64,000 nt of DNA from Atherinomorus stipes (Eukaryota > Chordata > Actinopteri > Atheriniformes > Atherinidae): contig JALJCO010001228.1 in the NCBI GenBank assembly GCA_023101725.1, forward strand, positions 1-64,000, in the 5' to 3' direction. Position 1 is the first letter of the stretch; every line of letters starts with the position of its first letter. The notes beneath the pieces are model-generated. The model did no database searches, had not been told where the DNA came from, and worked only from the letters and a program-made list of their open reading frames with translations. The translations under genes were made by a program, and so were the position numbers. Shown here one piece after another: positions 29,896 to 42,061 of the stretch.

Positions 29896-32565
29896 TTTCT
29901 ATGAATCAGGACACAAAGCAACAAAGATCCTAGCAAGGCGCCTCAAAACACAAAAAATGTAATGTTCATTACATAAAATTAGAGACCCAACCAGCAATAA
30001 AATAGAATCTGAACCAGAGATGATTAAAAAAATCTTTAAAGATTACTATAAGAAATTGTACTCATCATCTGAGAATATAAATGAGAATGAGATTAAAGAA
30101 TATCTGTCAAAATTGGATCTCCCTTCCATAGGCAGAAATCAAAATAAGGCTCTAACCTCACCAAGAACAAAGGAAGAGCTGGACAAAGCCATCAGCAGAT
30201 TGAAGACAAACAAAAGCCCTGGAAGTGATGGATTTCCAAATGAATGGTACAAGATCTTTAGGGAGGAAGTCTCTCCTTTACTACTGGAATCTTTCAACTG
30301 GACTCTTGAAAAAGCCATAATTCCTCCCTCCTGGAGGGAAGCAGTTATTGCTGTAATCCCAAAAGAGGACAAAAACAAAGAGTATTGTGAATCATATCGC
30401 CCAATTTCAATCCTAAATGTTGACTATTAACCATTTTCATCAATAATTTCCAAAAGAATAGAACACTTATTACCAGATTTAATAGATGAGGACCAGACAG
30501 GTTTCATAAAAGGCAGACAAACTCATGACAACATTAGAAGGACCATACAGATAATAGACAAAGTAAACAAACAAAAAAAAAGCGCTGCATTAATTAGTCT
30601 TGATGCTGAAAAGGCTTTTGACCGAGTAAGCTGGTCTTTTCTTTTCTTGGTCATGGAGAGAATGGGTTTTAACAGTCAATTTATTACGTGTATCCAGTGA
30701 CTTTACAACGAACCAACTGCCAGAATAAAGATCAACGGTACTTTAACAGACAGTTTTAGACTTTGTAGGGGGACCCGACAGGGATGTTGTTTGAGTCCCT
30801 CTCTTAACTCCTGACAGCCATAGAAGAATTTGGTCAGAAATCTGGATATAAACTTAATATACATAAAACACAGGCTCTTGCTTTAAATTACTCACCAAAC
30901 GACTCTATTAGGCAGAGGTATAAACTAAAGTGGGATTTGGGAATTATAAAATACCTTGGAATCTTTATCACGCAGGACCTGAAAACGTTGTATGAAATTA
31001 ACTATAGTAAGATTAGCAGTAATATAAAGAGGACCTGTCAAAATGGCTACCAATGATTCTTGATTTCAGCTCAAGAATCGAAACAATAAAGATGAATATC
31101 CAACCGAAATTGTTGTACCTGTTCCTCTCTCTGCCAGTTCAAATCCCAGACTCCCAGTTTACTGCTGGAACAAGCAGTTATCTAGGGTTTATCTGGGCAG
31201 GTAAAAAGCCTAGAGTTACATTAAAAACACTTACTCTGGATAAAGACAGGGGTGGCCTCGCTCTACCCAATCTAAGAGATTATTTTACGCAGCTCAGTTG
31301 AAACACATGGTATGTTGGTGCCCCCCAGACTACTTCTTTTGCCAAATGGAAACAGAGTAGAGCTCACCCAGAGTAGATTCCTACCCCAAGCCAAGCTGGG
31401 AGACAAGCATCTTAGGCACCAGGAAGATGATAATTTTACTGTTATTGAAACTCTAAAGACATGGACAGACATAGTCAAGAAATATCATTTGGAAGGGGAC
31501 TGTATGCTGCTGCTGTGGCCTTCACAGACATCTCTGTTCATACCAGGTTTAACAGATAAAGTTTTTACAAAATGGATAGATAAAGGAATAACAACTATAA
31601 GCATGCTGACAGAGGGGAATGTCTTCAAGTCATTTGAAAAAGTTAAAACTGAATTTCAACTAGAGAATAAAGACTTTTTTGTTATCTACAACTAAGACAT
31701 TTCTATGACACTCAGGTAAAAACGAGAATATCAGCCGAACACAGCGCACTGATAAAGATGCTGTTAGAAGCCTATAAACAGTTTCCCTCCCAGACTGTCT
31801 CTAAATTATATGCATGCCTACAGAGCTGGAACAGCAATACCTCATTATACGTAAAGCTTAAATGGGAAGAAGAATTACAGACCAGATTATCAGACTGTGA
31901 TTGGCATCTGATCTGCAAAATACAACACAGCTCCACAAGCTCCAGACAATGGAGAGAATTTGGCTGGAAAATTTTAATGCGTTTCTTCATCACCCCTCAA
32001 ATTAAAAGTAAACAGACAGACAGACAACAACAATGTTGGAGACTGTGCGGGGAAATTAATGCCAACCATAGTCACATTTTCTGGTTTTGTATTAAACTTA
32101 AACCATTCTGGGACAGCGTTCATGGTTGTCTGGAGAGTGTTTTGAATTATAAGGTCCCTAGGGACCCCCAAACTCTGTACTTGAGACTTATTCCTGAGGG
32201 TTTAACTAAGAAAGAGGATAGGTATCTCTTCAAAATAATGACTATAGCCGCTATCAAGGCCATCACCAGGAAATGGTTAAAGAGAGATGTTCCAACAAGA
32301 AGTCAGTGGATGGAAATTATGGACAACATCTATGTAATGGAGAAAATCACCTTTCATCTGCGACTCAGAGCAGAGGACTTTGTGCTGAACTGGAGGAAAT
32401 GGATACTCTTTAAAGACATGGACAACACCCACCCAGTCTTATGAAAAGACTCCCCCGAGAACTATTTTGATTTATTTTTTATTTGTCTTTTGTCCACGCC
32501 TTTTTTCATTTCTCTTTACATGTTAATTGATACAAAACACTAAATAAACAGTATTTTAAAAAAAA
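29896..32565 (+). mobile_element. L1-like LINE insertion with 13-bp target-site duplication
   Basis: A 5'-truncated L1 of about 2.67 kb. In order it reads '[20 protein letters not shown]', '[12 protein letters not shown]', '[12 protein letters not shown]', '[16 protein letters not shown]', '[16 protein letters not shown]', '[13 protein letters not shown]', 'KLNIHKTQALALNY' and, at the C-terminus, 'CWRLCGEINANHSHIFWFC'. It ends in an A-rich tail at 32557-32565. CGTTCGTGCTCAT (29883-29895) and CGTTTGTGCTCAT (32566-32578) flank it as a target-site duplication with one mismatch. ORF2 is broken by several stops. A deletion near 30805 removes the stretch that carries the catalytic Y/FADD motif, so it cannot be active. 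Confidence 0.85.
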
Positions 32566-32683
32566 CGTTTGTGCTCATGTCACGTATTTTTGTGAGTTCA
32601 GGTTGGTTTAATTGTGTGATCCAACTAGCAAAACATCTCCTGACGTAATTTTAATTTTCAAACTTGTCTCTACACAGATGTTA

Positions 32684-33463
32684 AAGGACTAGTACACCTA
32701 TATAATTTCCTACTCACCCTCATTCTGAGCAAGACAGTGAAGCACTTTTTTCGGCGCTCAACACAAAAAGGTCCATAAAAGTCCACAAAAACGTGTCAAT
32801 TTTCCTCCATACTGCTCGTCCAATGTAATCCAAGTGTCCTGAGTGGGTAGCGTCCAGAATTTACTGGAAACGACGTCATTTAGTAGATTTTAAGAGCCTA
32901 CATTACAGTACTACATTGCACTTCTTATTAGCGCGCTCATGCGAGTTCACGACACCACGGAAGCCGCGGCGTTCAGCACCTACTCTGCCGATAATGCAAG
33001 CGTAGAAGAAGAAATTTGCTACAGAGCTGCAGACAAACACAAGAAGGGTTGGATATTGATTTTAAACAAAGAGAAAAAGACAACGTGTGATCTCGTCTGC
33101 CGCGGCTTCCGTAGTGTCATGAACTCGTATGAACGCACTAATAGGAAGTGCAATGTTCTACTATTTAGGCTCTAAAAATCTACTAAATGATGTCGTGTGG
33201 AGTAAATTCTGGACGCTACCCACTCAGGATACTTGGATTACATTGGATGAGCAGTATGGAGGAATATTGACAAGTTTGTGTGGACTTTTAAGGATCTTAT
33301 TGTGTTGAGCGCCGATGGACTCCATTATATGAAAGTTGGGAAAACGTAACCTCCTTGGATCTCTGGCTGCATTTGAGATATAAAAAAAAAGTGCTCCAGA
33401 GTCTTGCTCAGCATGAGGATGAGGAGAAGATGGACCATCATTCTGTGGGTGGACTATCCCTTT
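32684..33463. mobile_element. 780-bp foldback (palindromic) MITE
   Basis: The ends AAAGGACTAGTACACC and GGTGGACTATCCCTTT are inverted with four mismatches. The arms from about 32745-32965 and 33098-33315 are complementary: CGGCGCTCAACACAA pairs with TTGTGTTGAGCGCCG, GGTAGCGTCCAGAATTTACT with AGTAAATTCTGGACGCTACC, and CACGGAAGCCGCGG with CCGCGGCTTCCGTAG. The central about 130 bp is unpaired. The 78-codon plus-strand frame at 32939-33175 runs across the palindrome and is not a gene. Confidence 0.82.
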
Positions 33464-34350
33464 AGGATAATTAAGGCATTATAAAAACAGCAAATCTTAC
33501 ATTTGTAAAGAGCCGATGTATCCACCGTAGACTCGTTTGAGGCACCGCTCTCCACTGCCATTTTTCCGCTATTGAGTGTGGGGAGTGTCCACTGTCACCT
33601 AATCAAAATCTTCACGAGTTTGTGTACATCATCCAGGTACTTTTGCATACGCAGTTTTCACATACTATGCATACTGTTTTTCATTTAGATGCAGTATACT
33701 CAAAATTTTGAGTGTTGAGTATGGAAGTAGGCGATTTGGGACAAAGCACAAGTTTTCTGTAATTTCGGGTTGTGAGGGGGATTGAGCAGCCGACCAGTCA
33801 CCCTGCAGCTCCCAGAAATGATCCTCCGTGTTGGGGAAGCAGCTCTGCGAAGCACAAATAGCTGCAGTTCCTGCATACACGAAGGATGGAGAACTTCACA
33901 GAACAGCTCTCTAAAACCCTCCAGAGTGCAGAACTGTTTGGTCTGAGTGCTTTTCTGGTTTTCTTTTCAACCAATGTCTGAGCTAAAGAACTTCAGCGTT
34001 ACGACGTGACTTTCACATCCTGAATGACACCAGGCTGATCTCAGATCCAGGTTTACATTCGTTTTAAATGTTCCTCAGTATGTACTGTGAGTCACAGAGA
34101 GCTGGAAAAACTGGGATACAGTTGCTTTTCTCCACAAAAACTCATCTGGTTTAATACTACACACACACACACACACACTGAGGAGCAGCGAGGCATCGAT
34201 TGGCCAGTGATTGCAGGCTCCATTTAATGTTCTTATAAATGGTACAAGTTCAATCTAATCTGAGGCTTGTAGCAGCGACTCTCTCTCTGCTGTCAGTGTG
34301 AACAACAGTAATCTTCTCTAATACCCTTTACTGCCACACACACACACACG

Positions 34351-34382
<32 letters not shown>

Positions 34383-35576
34383 CACACGCACACACACACA
34401 CACACAGAAACACACATGTTGTGTGTTTGCGGTCCCGAGCTGTACCTCCTCTCATCTGTGACCCGTTTCTGCGCGGTGGACCGCCTGTGTTAAACAGGTT
34501 TTCCTGTCAGGAGCTTTAGCTCGATCCTGGACCTGGTTCTGTTCAGCTCTGAGTCCGTTAAAAATAACCGGTCGCGTCCTGACATCACCGGTATATGTAG
34601 CTGCTCTGGCTGCAGACACGCCGCTAACCTCTGAAATGTTCCACCTCTGTGTCTGTCACTGATAATTACATGTTCCCGACGTGGACGTCCCAAACTGGTC
34701 GGAACCACAGACATGGTTCTAGTGCGCAGACTAAAATGGCAGAGAAATGTTCTACAACAATGTTGGTTCTGTTCTGACATGTTCGACTCATCCTCAGCCT
34801 GGCATACCAGGTTCTGTCCACGTTCTGTTGTCTGGTTCTACTGCCATAGTTGTCTTCTGACGGGATTAGTATCATCGAGGGACCACATGTCATAAATAAA
34901 TATCCCCCCCAACGTCGTTTTTTTCTGAAAGCCTGAGATTTGACTGAAATTCACAGACATCCAGCATATATGATGTCAAAGCGCTGCGTATTGCGCAGCA
35001 TCTACTCACATGAGCTGCGTTTCCATCAGCAGCGCATGATCATCCAGAGACAAATGTGTTGAAATGACTCAAGGACAGTCATTACCAATTCTTGAAGAAT
35101 TTGCACCATGTCCCCATGTTGTTCAAAACAAACGTTTCTCGCTGTGGGAAAATGCCAGTTATGGAATTTCATATACAGCTTGGCCATATGACTTGAGAAA
35201 CTACTCCCGATCACTCCCACACCAGAGTTAATGCTTTATAAATTAGTATCAAAGTGTTGTTATTTTGTAAGGAAAAACCTATTTTTCAGCCTCCGTTCTT
35301 CACCAATAAGGAAATGAAATGTATCCGGTACCGCAAAATCACGTGTCATTTCTCTCCCAAGTCACAGAGATGCCTATTCGCATTGGATTAGTATTATATA
35401 AATCTTCAGAGTTTAGCAAATTATGCTACGTAATTTGCGGGGGGAATTATTACAAAGCAACAGACTGATTCACACGGGATTAAAATCAGTCTCTGTACTT
35501 ATTACAAATCACATGTAGTCCCTATGTAATACTAACCCTGTCAAAATAGGGCTTTAGATTATAATATAATGTGCTG
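33464..35576. other. No gene recognised; (CA)n microsatellites
   Basis: About 2.1 kb with no recognisable gene. (CA)n tracts lie at about 34159-34178 and 34336-34406 (the second with CG interruptions). The portion 35330-35520 resembles a dispersed fish repeat that I cannot name. The piece at 33640-33730 ('catactatgcatactg') is also repeat-like. Confidence 0.45.
34336..34406. repeat. (CA)n microsatellite
   Basis: Imperfect dinucleotide repeat of about 70 bp with a few CG interruptions. Confidence 0.92.
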
Positions 35577-35885
35577 GTTCTGTTTAGAGATGCACCAAAT
35601 CTGACGGTAGTGCCCCTGTTGGTTTTGATAGGAGTTCTCAAGATAGGATTGGAGCAAGCTGATCTGACGATGTTTACCATAACTACACGTTTGACACGTG
35701 TAACGCGCATCATGCGCAGGAAATACAGAGGAGACTCCGGTGAATGTCTTCACTCCACGGAGACGGTGGAGGATAAACTGTGATCTGTGTACGGTCCCGG
35801 GGTTGTGAACGGCCGGTAGATTATCTGCGATCCCGATGGGATTTAATGGGCTTATAATGATGTTCTGATGCGGGACTGCAGGTCG

Positions 35886-36745
35886 TTAAAGGCAGGGTAG
35901 GGAATCCTGTAGAAAAAGGTTTGAGCAAGTTACATTTAAAGACATAAAGCCCCAAAACCGCGCCTCCAGAGCGCAGGAGCATGTGCACCAAAGGTTTTCA
36001 AGCGAAGATAACCGATAACAGCCCAGTGGCTAGCTCGTTAGCCTCCTAGTAAACTGTTGAGGATCCACTTTGTGTGTTAAAGGGACTTGAGTCAAGATTA
36101 AGAAACGAAACTCGCGACTGGCGCTTCAGGTAACTGCAGCCACGAGCCAAGCCATCGCGGGAGCATGCACAAAATGAAGCTATACTGTTGTTTACTCACC
36201 TTTTTCTCCGTAGTTCCACGTTTTAGTGTCTTTCAGTTGATCTGGATCGTTTGCTGACGGCAGAATAATCCATAACTATCGCTTACAGTGTTTGAATTTA
36301 CCGCGACTGGCTTCTACCTTTATCAAAACAGCAGATGTAGCATCATGTGACATCACGTCCACATGGCAGAGCTGCAAAACTATAATGTTGTTTATACGCT
36401 TTTTCTTCTTAGTTCCACTTTTTAGTGTCTTTCAGTTGGTCTAGATCGTATTCTGACGGCAGAAGAATCGCAAAACTATCGCTTACAGTGTTTTTATTTA
36501 ACGTGACCGTCTTCTTCCTGCATCAAAACTGTGGATGTAGCATCATTTAACGTCACGTCTGCAGGGCAGCGCTGGAAATTCAGACACTGAATTGCAGCTT
36601 TATGCAGCACACAGCTTGTTCAAGGCAACGGAGAGAAACGTGGTGGAAAAGTTATTTTTGGTATTTAGCGCTTCATCACGCATTAGCATGAAAAAAAGGG
36701 ACATTTGTGTTTGTTTTTTTAAAATTCCTGCCTCAGTCCCTTTAA
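35886..36745. mobile_element. TTAA-flanked non-autonomous element with internal 199-bp duplication
   Basis: TTAAAGGCAGGGTAGGGAAT (from 35886) and ATTCCTGCCTCAGTCCCTTTAA (ending 36745, shown here in broken form: ATTCCTGCC / TCAGTCCCTTTAA) are imperfect inverted termini with TTAA outermost. The interior holds a tandem direct repeat of about 199 bp. The first copy (about 36176-36373) and second (about 36374-36570) share TTTTAGTGTCTTTCAGTTG and CTATCGCTTACAGTGTTT, at about 85 percent identity by eye. No coding sequence. Confidence 0.55.
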
Positions 36746-36764
36746 GTGTTAATTTGCTGACCTC

Positions 36765-38587
36765 CAACTGTGTCTGCGCTCTGAAACATCCTCACTGCAA
36801 ACATCAACACCTGCAACTGTGTCTGCGCTCTGAAACATCCTCACTGCAAACATCAACACCTGCAACTGTGTCTGCGCTCTGAAACATCCTCACTGTAAAC
36901 ATCAACACCTGCAACTGTGTCTGCGCTCTGAAACATCCTCACTGCAAACATCAACACCTGCAACTGTGTCTGCGCTCTGAAGCATCCTCACTGTAACATC
37001 AACACCTGCAACTGTGTCTGCGCTCTGAAACATCCTCACTGTAAACATCAACACCTGCAACTGTGTCTGCGCTCTGAAACATCCTCACTGTAACATCAAC
37101 ACCTGCAACTGTGTCTGCGCTCTGAAACATCCTCACTGTAAACATCAACACCTGCAACTGTGTCTGCGCTCTGAAACATCCTCACTGTAAACATCAACAC
37201 CTGCAACTGTGTCTGCGCTCTGAAACATCCTCACTGCAAACATCAACACCTGCAACTGTGTCTGCGCTCTGAAACATCCTCACTGTAAACATCAACACCT
37301 GCAACTGTGTCTGCGCTCTGAAACATCCTCACTGTAAACATCAACACCTGCAACTGTGTCTGCGCTCTGAAACATCCTCACTGCAAACATCAACACCTGC
37401 AACTGTGTCTGCGCTGTAAAACATCCTCACTGCAAACATCAACACCTGCAACTGTGTCTGCGCTCTGAAACATCCTCACTGCAAACATCAACACCTGCAA
37501 CTGTGTCTGCGCTCTGAAACATCCTCACTGCAAACATCAACACCTGCAACTGTGTCTGCGCTCTGAAACATCCTCACTGCAAACATCAACACCTGCAACT
37601 GTGTCTGCGCTGTAAAACATCCTCACTGCAAACATCAACACCTGCAACTGTGTCTGCGCTCTGAAACATCCTCACTGTAAACATCAACACCTGCATCTGT
37701 GTCTGCGCTCTGAAACATCCTCACTGTAAACATCAACACCTGTAACTGTGTCTGCGCTCTGAAACATCCTCACTGCAAACATCAACACCTGCAACTGTGT
37801 CTGCGCTCTGAAACATCCTCACTGTAAACATCAACACCTGCAACTGTGTCTGCGCTCTGAAACATCCTCACTGTAAACATCAACACCTGCAACTGTGTCT
37901 GCGCTCTGAAACATCCTCACTGTAAACATCAACACCTGTAACTGTGTCTGCGCTCTGAAACATCCTCACTGTAAACATCAACACCTGCAACTGTGTCTGC
38001 GCTCTAAAACATCCTCACTGTAAACATCAACACCTGCAACTGTGTCTGCGCTGTAAAACATCCTCACTGCAAACATCAACACCTGCAACTGTGTCTGCGC
38101 TCTGAAACATCCTCACTGTAAACATCAACACCTGCAACTGTGTCTGCGCTCTAAAACATCCTCACTGTAAACATCAACACCTGCAACTGTGTCTGCGCTC
38201 TGAAACATCCTCACTGCAAACATCAACACCTGCAACTGTGTCTGCGCTCTGAAACATCCTCACTGTAAACATCAACACCTGCAACTGTGTCTGCGCTCTG
38301 AAACATCCTCACTGCAAACATCAACACCTGCAACTGTGTCTGCGCTCTAAAACATCCTCACTGTAAACATCAACACCTGCAACTGTGTCTGCGCTCTGAA
38401 ACATCCTCACTGCAAACATCAACACCTGCAACTGTGTCTGCGCTGTAAAACATCCTCACTGTAAACATCAACACCTGCAACTGTGTCTGCGCTCTGAAAC
38501 ATCCTCACTGTAAACATCAACACCTGCAACTGTGTCTGCGCTCTGAAACATCCTCACTGTAAACATCAACACCTGCAACTGTGTCTG
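36765..38587. repeat. 49-bp minisatellite, about 37 copies
   Basis: Unit AACATCCTCACTGCAAACAT then CAACACCTGCAACTGTGTCT and GCGCTCTGA, spaced 49 bp. The variants are few: ACTGTAAAC for ACTGCAAAC, GCGCTGTAA for GCGCTCTGA, and a few 48-bp units lacking one A. The array starts 20 bp after the end of the TTAA element and ends exactly at the 3' truncation of the minus-strand LINE. Confidence 0.94.
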
Positions 38588-41490
38588 GACGTAGATGGAC
38601 GGTAAATCCAGAGCTTCTCCTTCTTCAGCTCCTTCTTCACCACGACGGACCGATGCAGAGTCTTCATCACTGCAGACGCCGCACCGATCCGTCTGTCCAT
38701 CTCCCGTCCATCCTTCCCTCACTCGTGAACAAGACCCCGAGATACTTAAACTCCTCCACCTGGACCAGGACCTCCCCCGACCCGGAGAGGACACTCCCCC
38801 TTTTCCGGGTGAGGACCATGGTCTCGGATTTGGAGGTGCTGATTCTCATCCCGGCCGCGTCACACTCGGCTGCAGATCGCCCCAGCGAGAGCTGGAGATC
38901 ACGGCCCGATGACGCCAACAGAACCACATCATCTGCAAACAGCAGAGACCCGATCCTGAGGCCACCAAACCGGATCCTGAGGCCACCAAACCGGATCCCC
39001 TCACCACCTCGACTGGACTAGAAATCCTGTCCATAAAGGTTATGAACAGGATCGGCGATAAAGGGCAGCCTTGGCGGAGTCCAACTCTCACCGGTAATGG
39101 ATCCGATCTACAGCCGGAAATGCGGACTAAGCTCTGGCACCGGTCGTACAGGGACCGGACAGCTCGAACAAGGGGGTCCGGCACCCCGTACTCCCGGAGC
39201 ACCCCCACAGGAATCCCCGGGGGACACGATCGAATGCCTTCTCCAAGTCCACAAAGCACATGTAGACTGGTTGGAGAACTCCCACGCCCCCTCCAGGATC
39301 CTGAAGAGGGTGTAGAGCTGGTCCACTGTTCCAGGACCAGAACCAGAACCACACTGCTGCTCCTCAATCCGAGGTTCCACTATCTGACGGACCCTCCTCT
39401 CCAGCACCCCTGAATAGACTTTACCAGGGACGCTGAGAAGTGTGATCCCCCCTGGAGTTGGAACACACCCTCTCACCCCCCTTTTTGAACAGGAGGACCA
39501 CCACCCCAGTCTGCCAGTCCAGAGGTACTGCCCCCGATGTCCATGCGATGCTGCAGGCGTGTCAGCCGAGCCAGCCCCCAGCATCCAGAGCCTTAAGAAA
39601 CTCCGGGCAGATCTCATCCACCCCAGGGCCCGGCCCCCGAGGGGGCTTTTTGACTACCTCAGCGGCCTCAGCCCCAGTGACAGAAGAGTCCCCCCCCCCC
39701 TGAGTCCCCAAACTCTGCCTCCTCCTCGGAAGACGTGTTGGTGGGATTGAGGAGGTCTTCGAAGTATTCCCTCCACCGGCCCACGACGTCCGAGTCGAGG
39801 TCAGCAGCCCCCCATCCCCACTGTACACAGTGTTGACGGTGCACTGCTCCCCCCCCTCCTGAGCCGCCGGATGGTGGACCAGAACCGCCTCGGAGCCGTC
39901 CATGGCCTCACCGAACTCCTCCCATGTCCGAGTTTTGCCTCAGCGACCGCCAGAGCCGCGCTCCGCTTGGCCCCCCCAATACCTGTCAGCTGCCTCAGGA
40001 GTCCCACTGGCCAGGAAGGCCCGGTAGGACTCCTTCAGTCTCACAGGCCAGGAAGGCCCGGTAGGACTCCTTCAGTCTCACAGGCCAGGAAGGCCCGGTA
40101 GGACTCCTTCAGTCCCACAGGCCAGGAAGGCCCGGTAGGACTCCTTCAGTCCCACAGACCAGGAAGACCCCGGTAGGACTCCTTCAGTCCCACAGACCAG
40201 GAAGACCCGGTAGGACTCCTTCAGTCCCACAGGCCAGGAAGGCCCGGTAGGACTCCTTCAGTCCCACAGGCCAGGAAGGCCCGGTAGGACTCCTTCAATC
40301 CCACAGACCAGGAAGACCCGGTAGGACTCCTTCAGTCCCACAGACCAGGAAGACCCGGTAGGACTCCTTCAGTCCCACAGGCCAGGAAGGCCCGTTAGGA
40401 CTCCTTCAGTCCCACAGACCAGGAAGACCCGGTAGGACTCCTTCAATCCTGAACATGGTGTTTGTTATTGACAAACCATGACGAGCACAGAAATCCAGCA
40501 ACAAAACACCGCTCGGGTTCAGATCAGGGGGGGCCGTTCCTCCCGATCACGCCCCTCCAGGTCTCACTGTCGTTGCCCATGTGAGCATTGAAGTCCCCCA
40601 GCAGAACGATGGAGTCCCCGGAGGGCGCGCTTTCCAACACGCCGTGCAAGGACTCCAGAAAGGGGGGGTACTCTGAACTGCTGTTCGGTGCATAGCGACA
40701 AACAACAGTGGAGGACCTGTCCCCCCACCCGGAGGCGGAGGGAGGCTACCCTTTCGTCCACTGGGGTGAACCCCAGCATAAAGGTGGCGAGCCGGGGGGC
40801 AATGAGTATGCCCACACCCGCTCGCCGCCTCTCGCCGGGGCAACTCCAGAGTGGAACCAGGTCAGAGTGGAACCAGGTCCAGACTGGAACCAGGTCCAGC
40901 CCCCCTCCAGGATGGTGTTCCAGAGCCCGAGCTGTGCGTGGAGGTGAGTCCAACTATATCTAATCGGAACCGCTCGACCTCGCGCACCAGCTCAGGCTCC
41001 TTTCCAACCAGAGAGGTGACGCTCCATGTCCCTGGGGCTAGCTTCTGCAGCCGGGGGCCAGACCGCCAGGGCCTCCCCGCCCTCGGCCGCCGCCCAACTC
41101 ACCTTGCACCCGACCCCTATGGCCCCTCTCGCGGGTGGTGGGTCCACAAGACAGGGGGGCCCATGTCGTCCTTTCGGGCTGAGCCCGACCGGGCCCCATG
41201 AGCAAAAGCCCGGCCACCAGGCGCTCGCCCTCCGTGCCCCACCTCCGGGCCTGGCTCCAGAGGGGGGGCCCGGTGACCCGCGTCCGGGCGAGGGACACGT
41301 GGCTCCATTGCTGTCTGTCTCCATAAGGGATGTTTGGGCTGCGCTTTGTCAGGTCCCTCCCCCAGTAACCTGTTTGCCATGGGTGACCCTGCCAGGGGCA
41401 TAATTTAGCCCCAGACAACATGGCCCCGAGGATCCTCAGAACACGCAAACCCCCCACCACGATAAGGTGGCAGCCCAAGGAGGGGCTAAT
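38588..41490 (-). mobile_element. RTE/Rex3-like LINE, nearly full-length copy 2
   Basis: Read on the minus strand from about 41490, it opens with a GC-rich 5' region containing 'CCTCCTTGGGCTGCCACC'. An endonuclease follows ('RRAGVGILIAPRLATFMLGF', '[20 protein letters not shown]' at about 40610-40550). Next is a connector carrying a 37-bp tandem array (40001-40446), then 'AALAVAEAKLGHGRSS'. The reverse transcriptase reads 'VYMCFVDLEKAFDRVPRG', 'GLRQGCPLSPILFITFMDRI', an intact FADD, 'RISTSKSETMVLTRKRG' and 'EEFKYLGVLFTSEGRMDG'. The C-terminal end is cut at 38588, where the 49-bp array begins. Several frameshifts make it inactive. It is the same family as 23170-24542. Confidence 0.82.
40001..40446. 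repeat. 37-bp minisatellite formed from LINE coding sequence, about 12 copies
   Basis: Plus-strand unit GGACTCCTTCAGTCCCACAG then GCCAGGAAGGCCCGGTA. On the LINE's coding (minus) strand it reads Leu-Lys-Glu-Ser-Tyr-Arg-Ala-Phe-Leu-Ala-Cys-Gly. This is the conserved connector segment 'LKESYRAFLACG' between endonuclease and reverse transcriptase. The variants CAGACCAGGAAGACC and CAGGCCAGGAAGGCC alternate in blocks. At 37 bp the unit is out of frame with itself. Confidence 0.9.
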
Positions 41491-41631
41491 TGTTATACTT
41501 AATAACATAATGTCGATGTCATGTACATGAGACAACAACTTTGGAGAATTTATGGATTTGACGTTGTGACTGGTGGTCGGTAGATGCTGCTTTTGGTGAT
41601 CGACCCCAGAATCCTGATCGGTGCATCTCCT

Positions 41632-42061
41632 GTTCTGTTGCCGTCCTTCACTTGTTGACTGTTCCAGTGTTCCAATCTTTAAACAAGGTTCTACTCATGT
41701 TTTTCACTGGTAGAACGTTCTTGCTGTTCACTGGTTCTACTTCTTTACAGGTGCCAATACTTAATGTTCTTTATTTGTTCTGCTCATGTTCTTCACTGAT
41801 TTTGCTCAAGTTTTTACTCTGGTTTGGTTTTATTAATGGATCTTTTCTTGTTCAACTCACATTCTTCTCTGGTTCTACATACGTACTTTGATAGTTCTGC
41901 TCATTTCCTTCTTTCATAGGACGTTCTTGTTCTGTGGTTTTTATTAAAACCCCAAATTCTTTTGATTAAATGTAGACTGTATCTTTTATTCCAACGGTCT
42001 GACATTATCCTGCAAACCCCATGGGGGTCCCGACCCTCAGTTTAGGAACCACTGCATTAGT
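41632..42061. other. No gene recognised
   Basis: About 430 bp of T-rich sequence with a repeated 'gttctactcatgttttt'-like wording (GTTCT.CTCATGTT). That suggests a decayed short tandem repeat. No coding family is recognised in the 79-codon frame here. Confidence 0.4.

Larger units (their letters stand above)
35585..41631. mobile_element. hAT-like shell element hosting several later insertions
   Basis: GTTCTGTT at 35577-35584 and again at 41632-41639 is a perfect 8-bp direct repeat. Just inside are TAGAGATGCACCAAATC (35585 onward) and GATCGGTGCATCTCCT (ending 41631), which are inverted repeats of the fish hAT 'AGAGATGCACCGATC' type with the outermost two bases changed. The interval between them is filled by a TTAA-type element (35886-36745), a 49-bp minisatellite (36765-38587) and an RTE-like LINE (38588-41490). 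Only about 0.45 kb of the original element remains. No transposase is visible. The match could be coincidental, but TSD length, TIR type and orientation all agree with hAT. Confidence 0.6.

Noticed and set aside
32939..33175. 78-codon plus-strand frame
   Set aside because: It runs through the arms of the foldback element, so it is transposon sequence.
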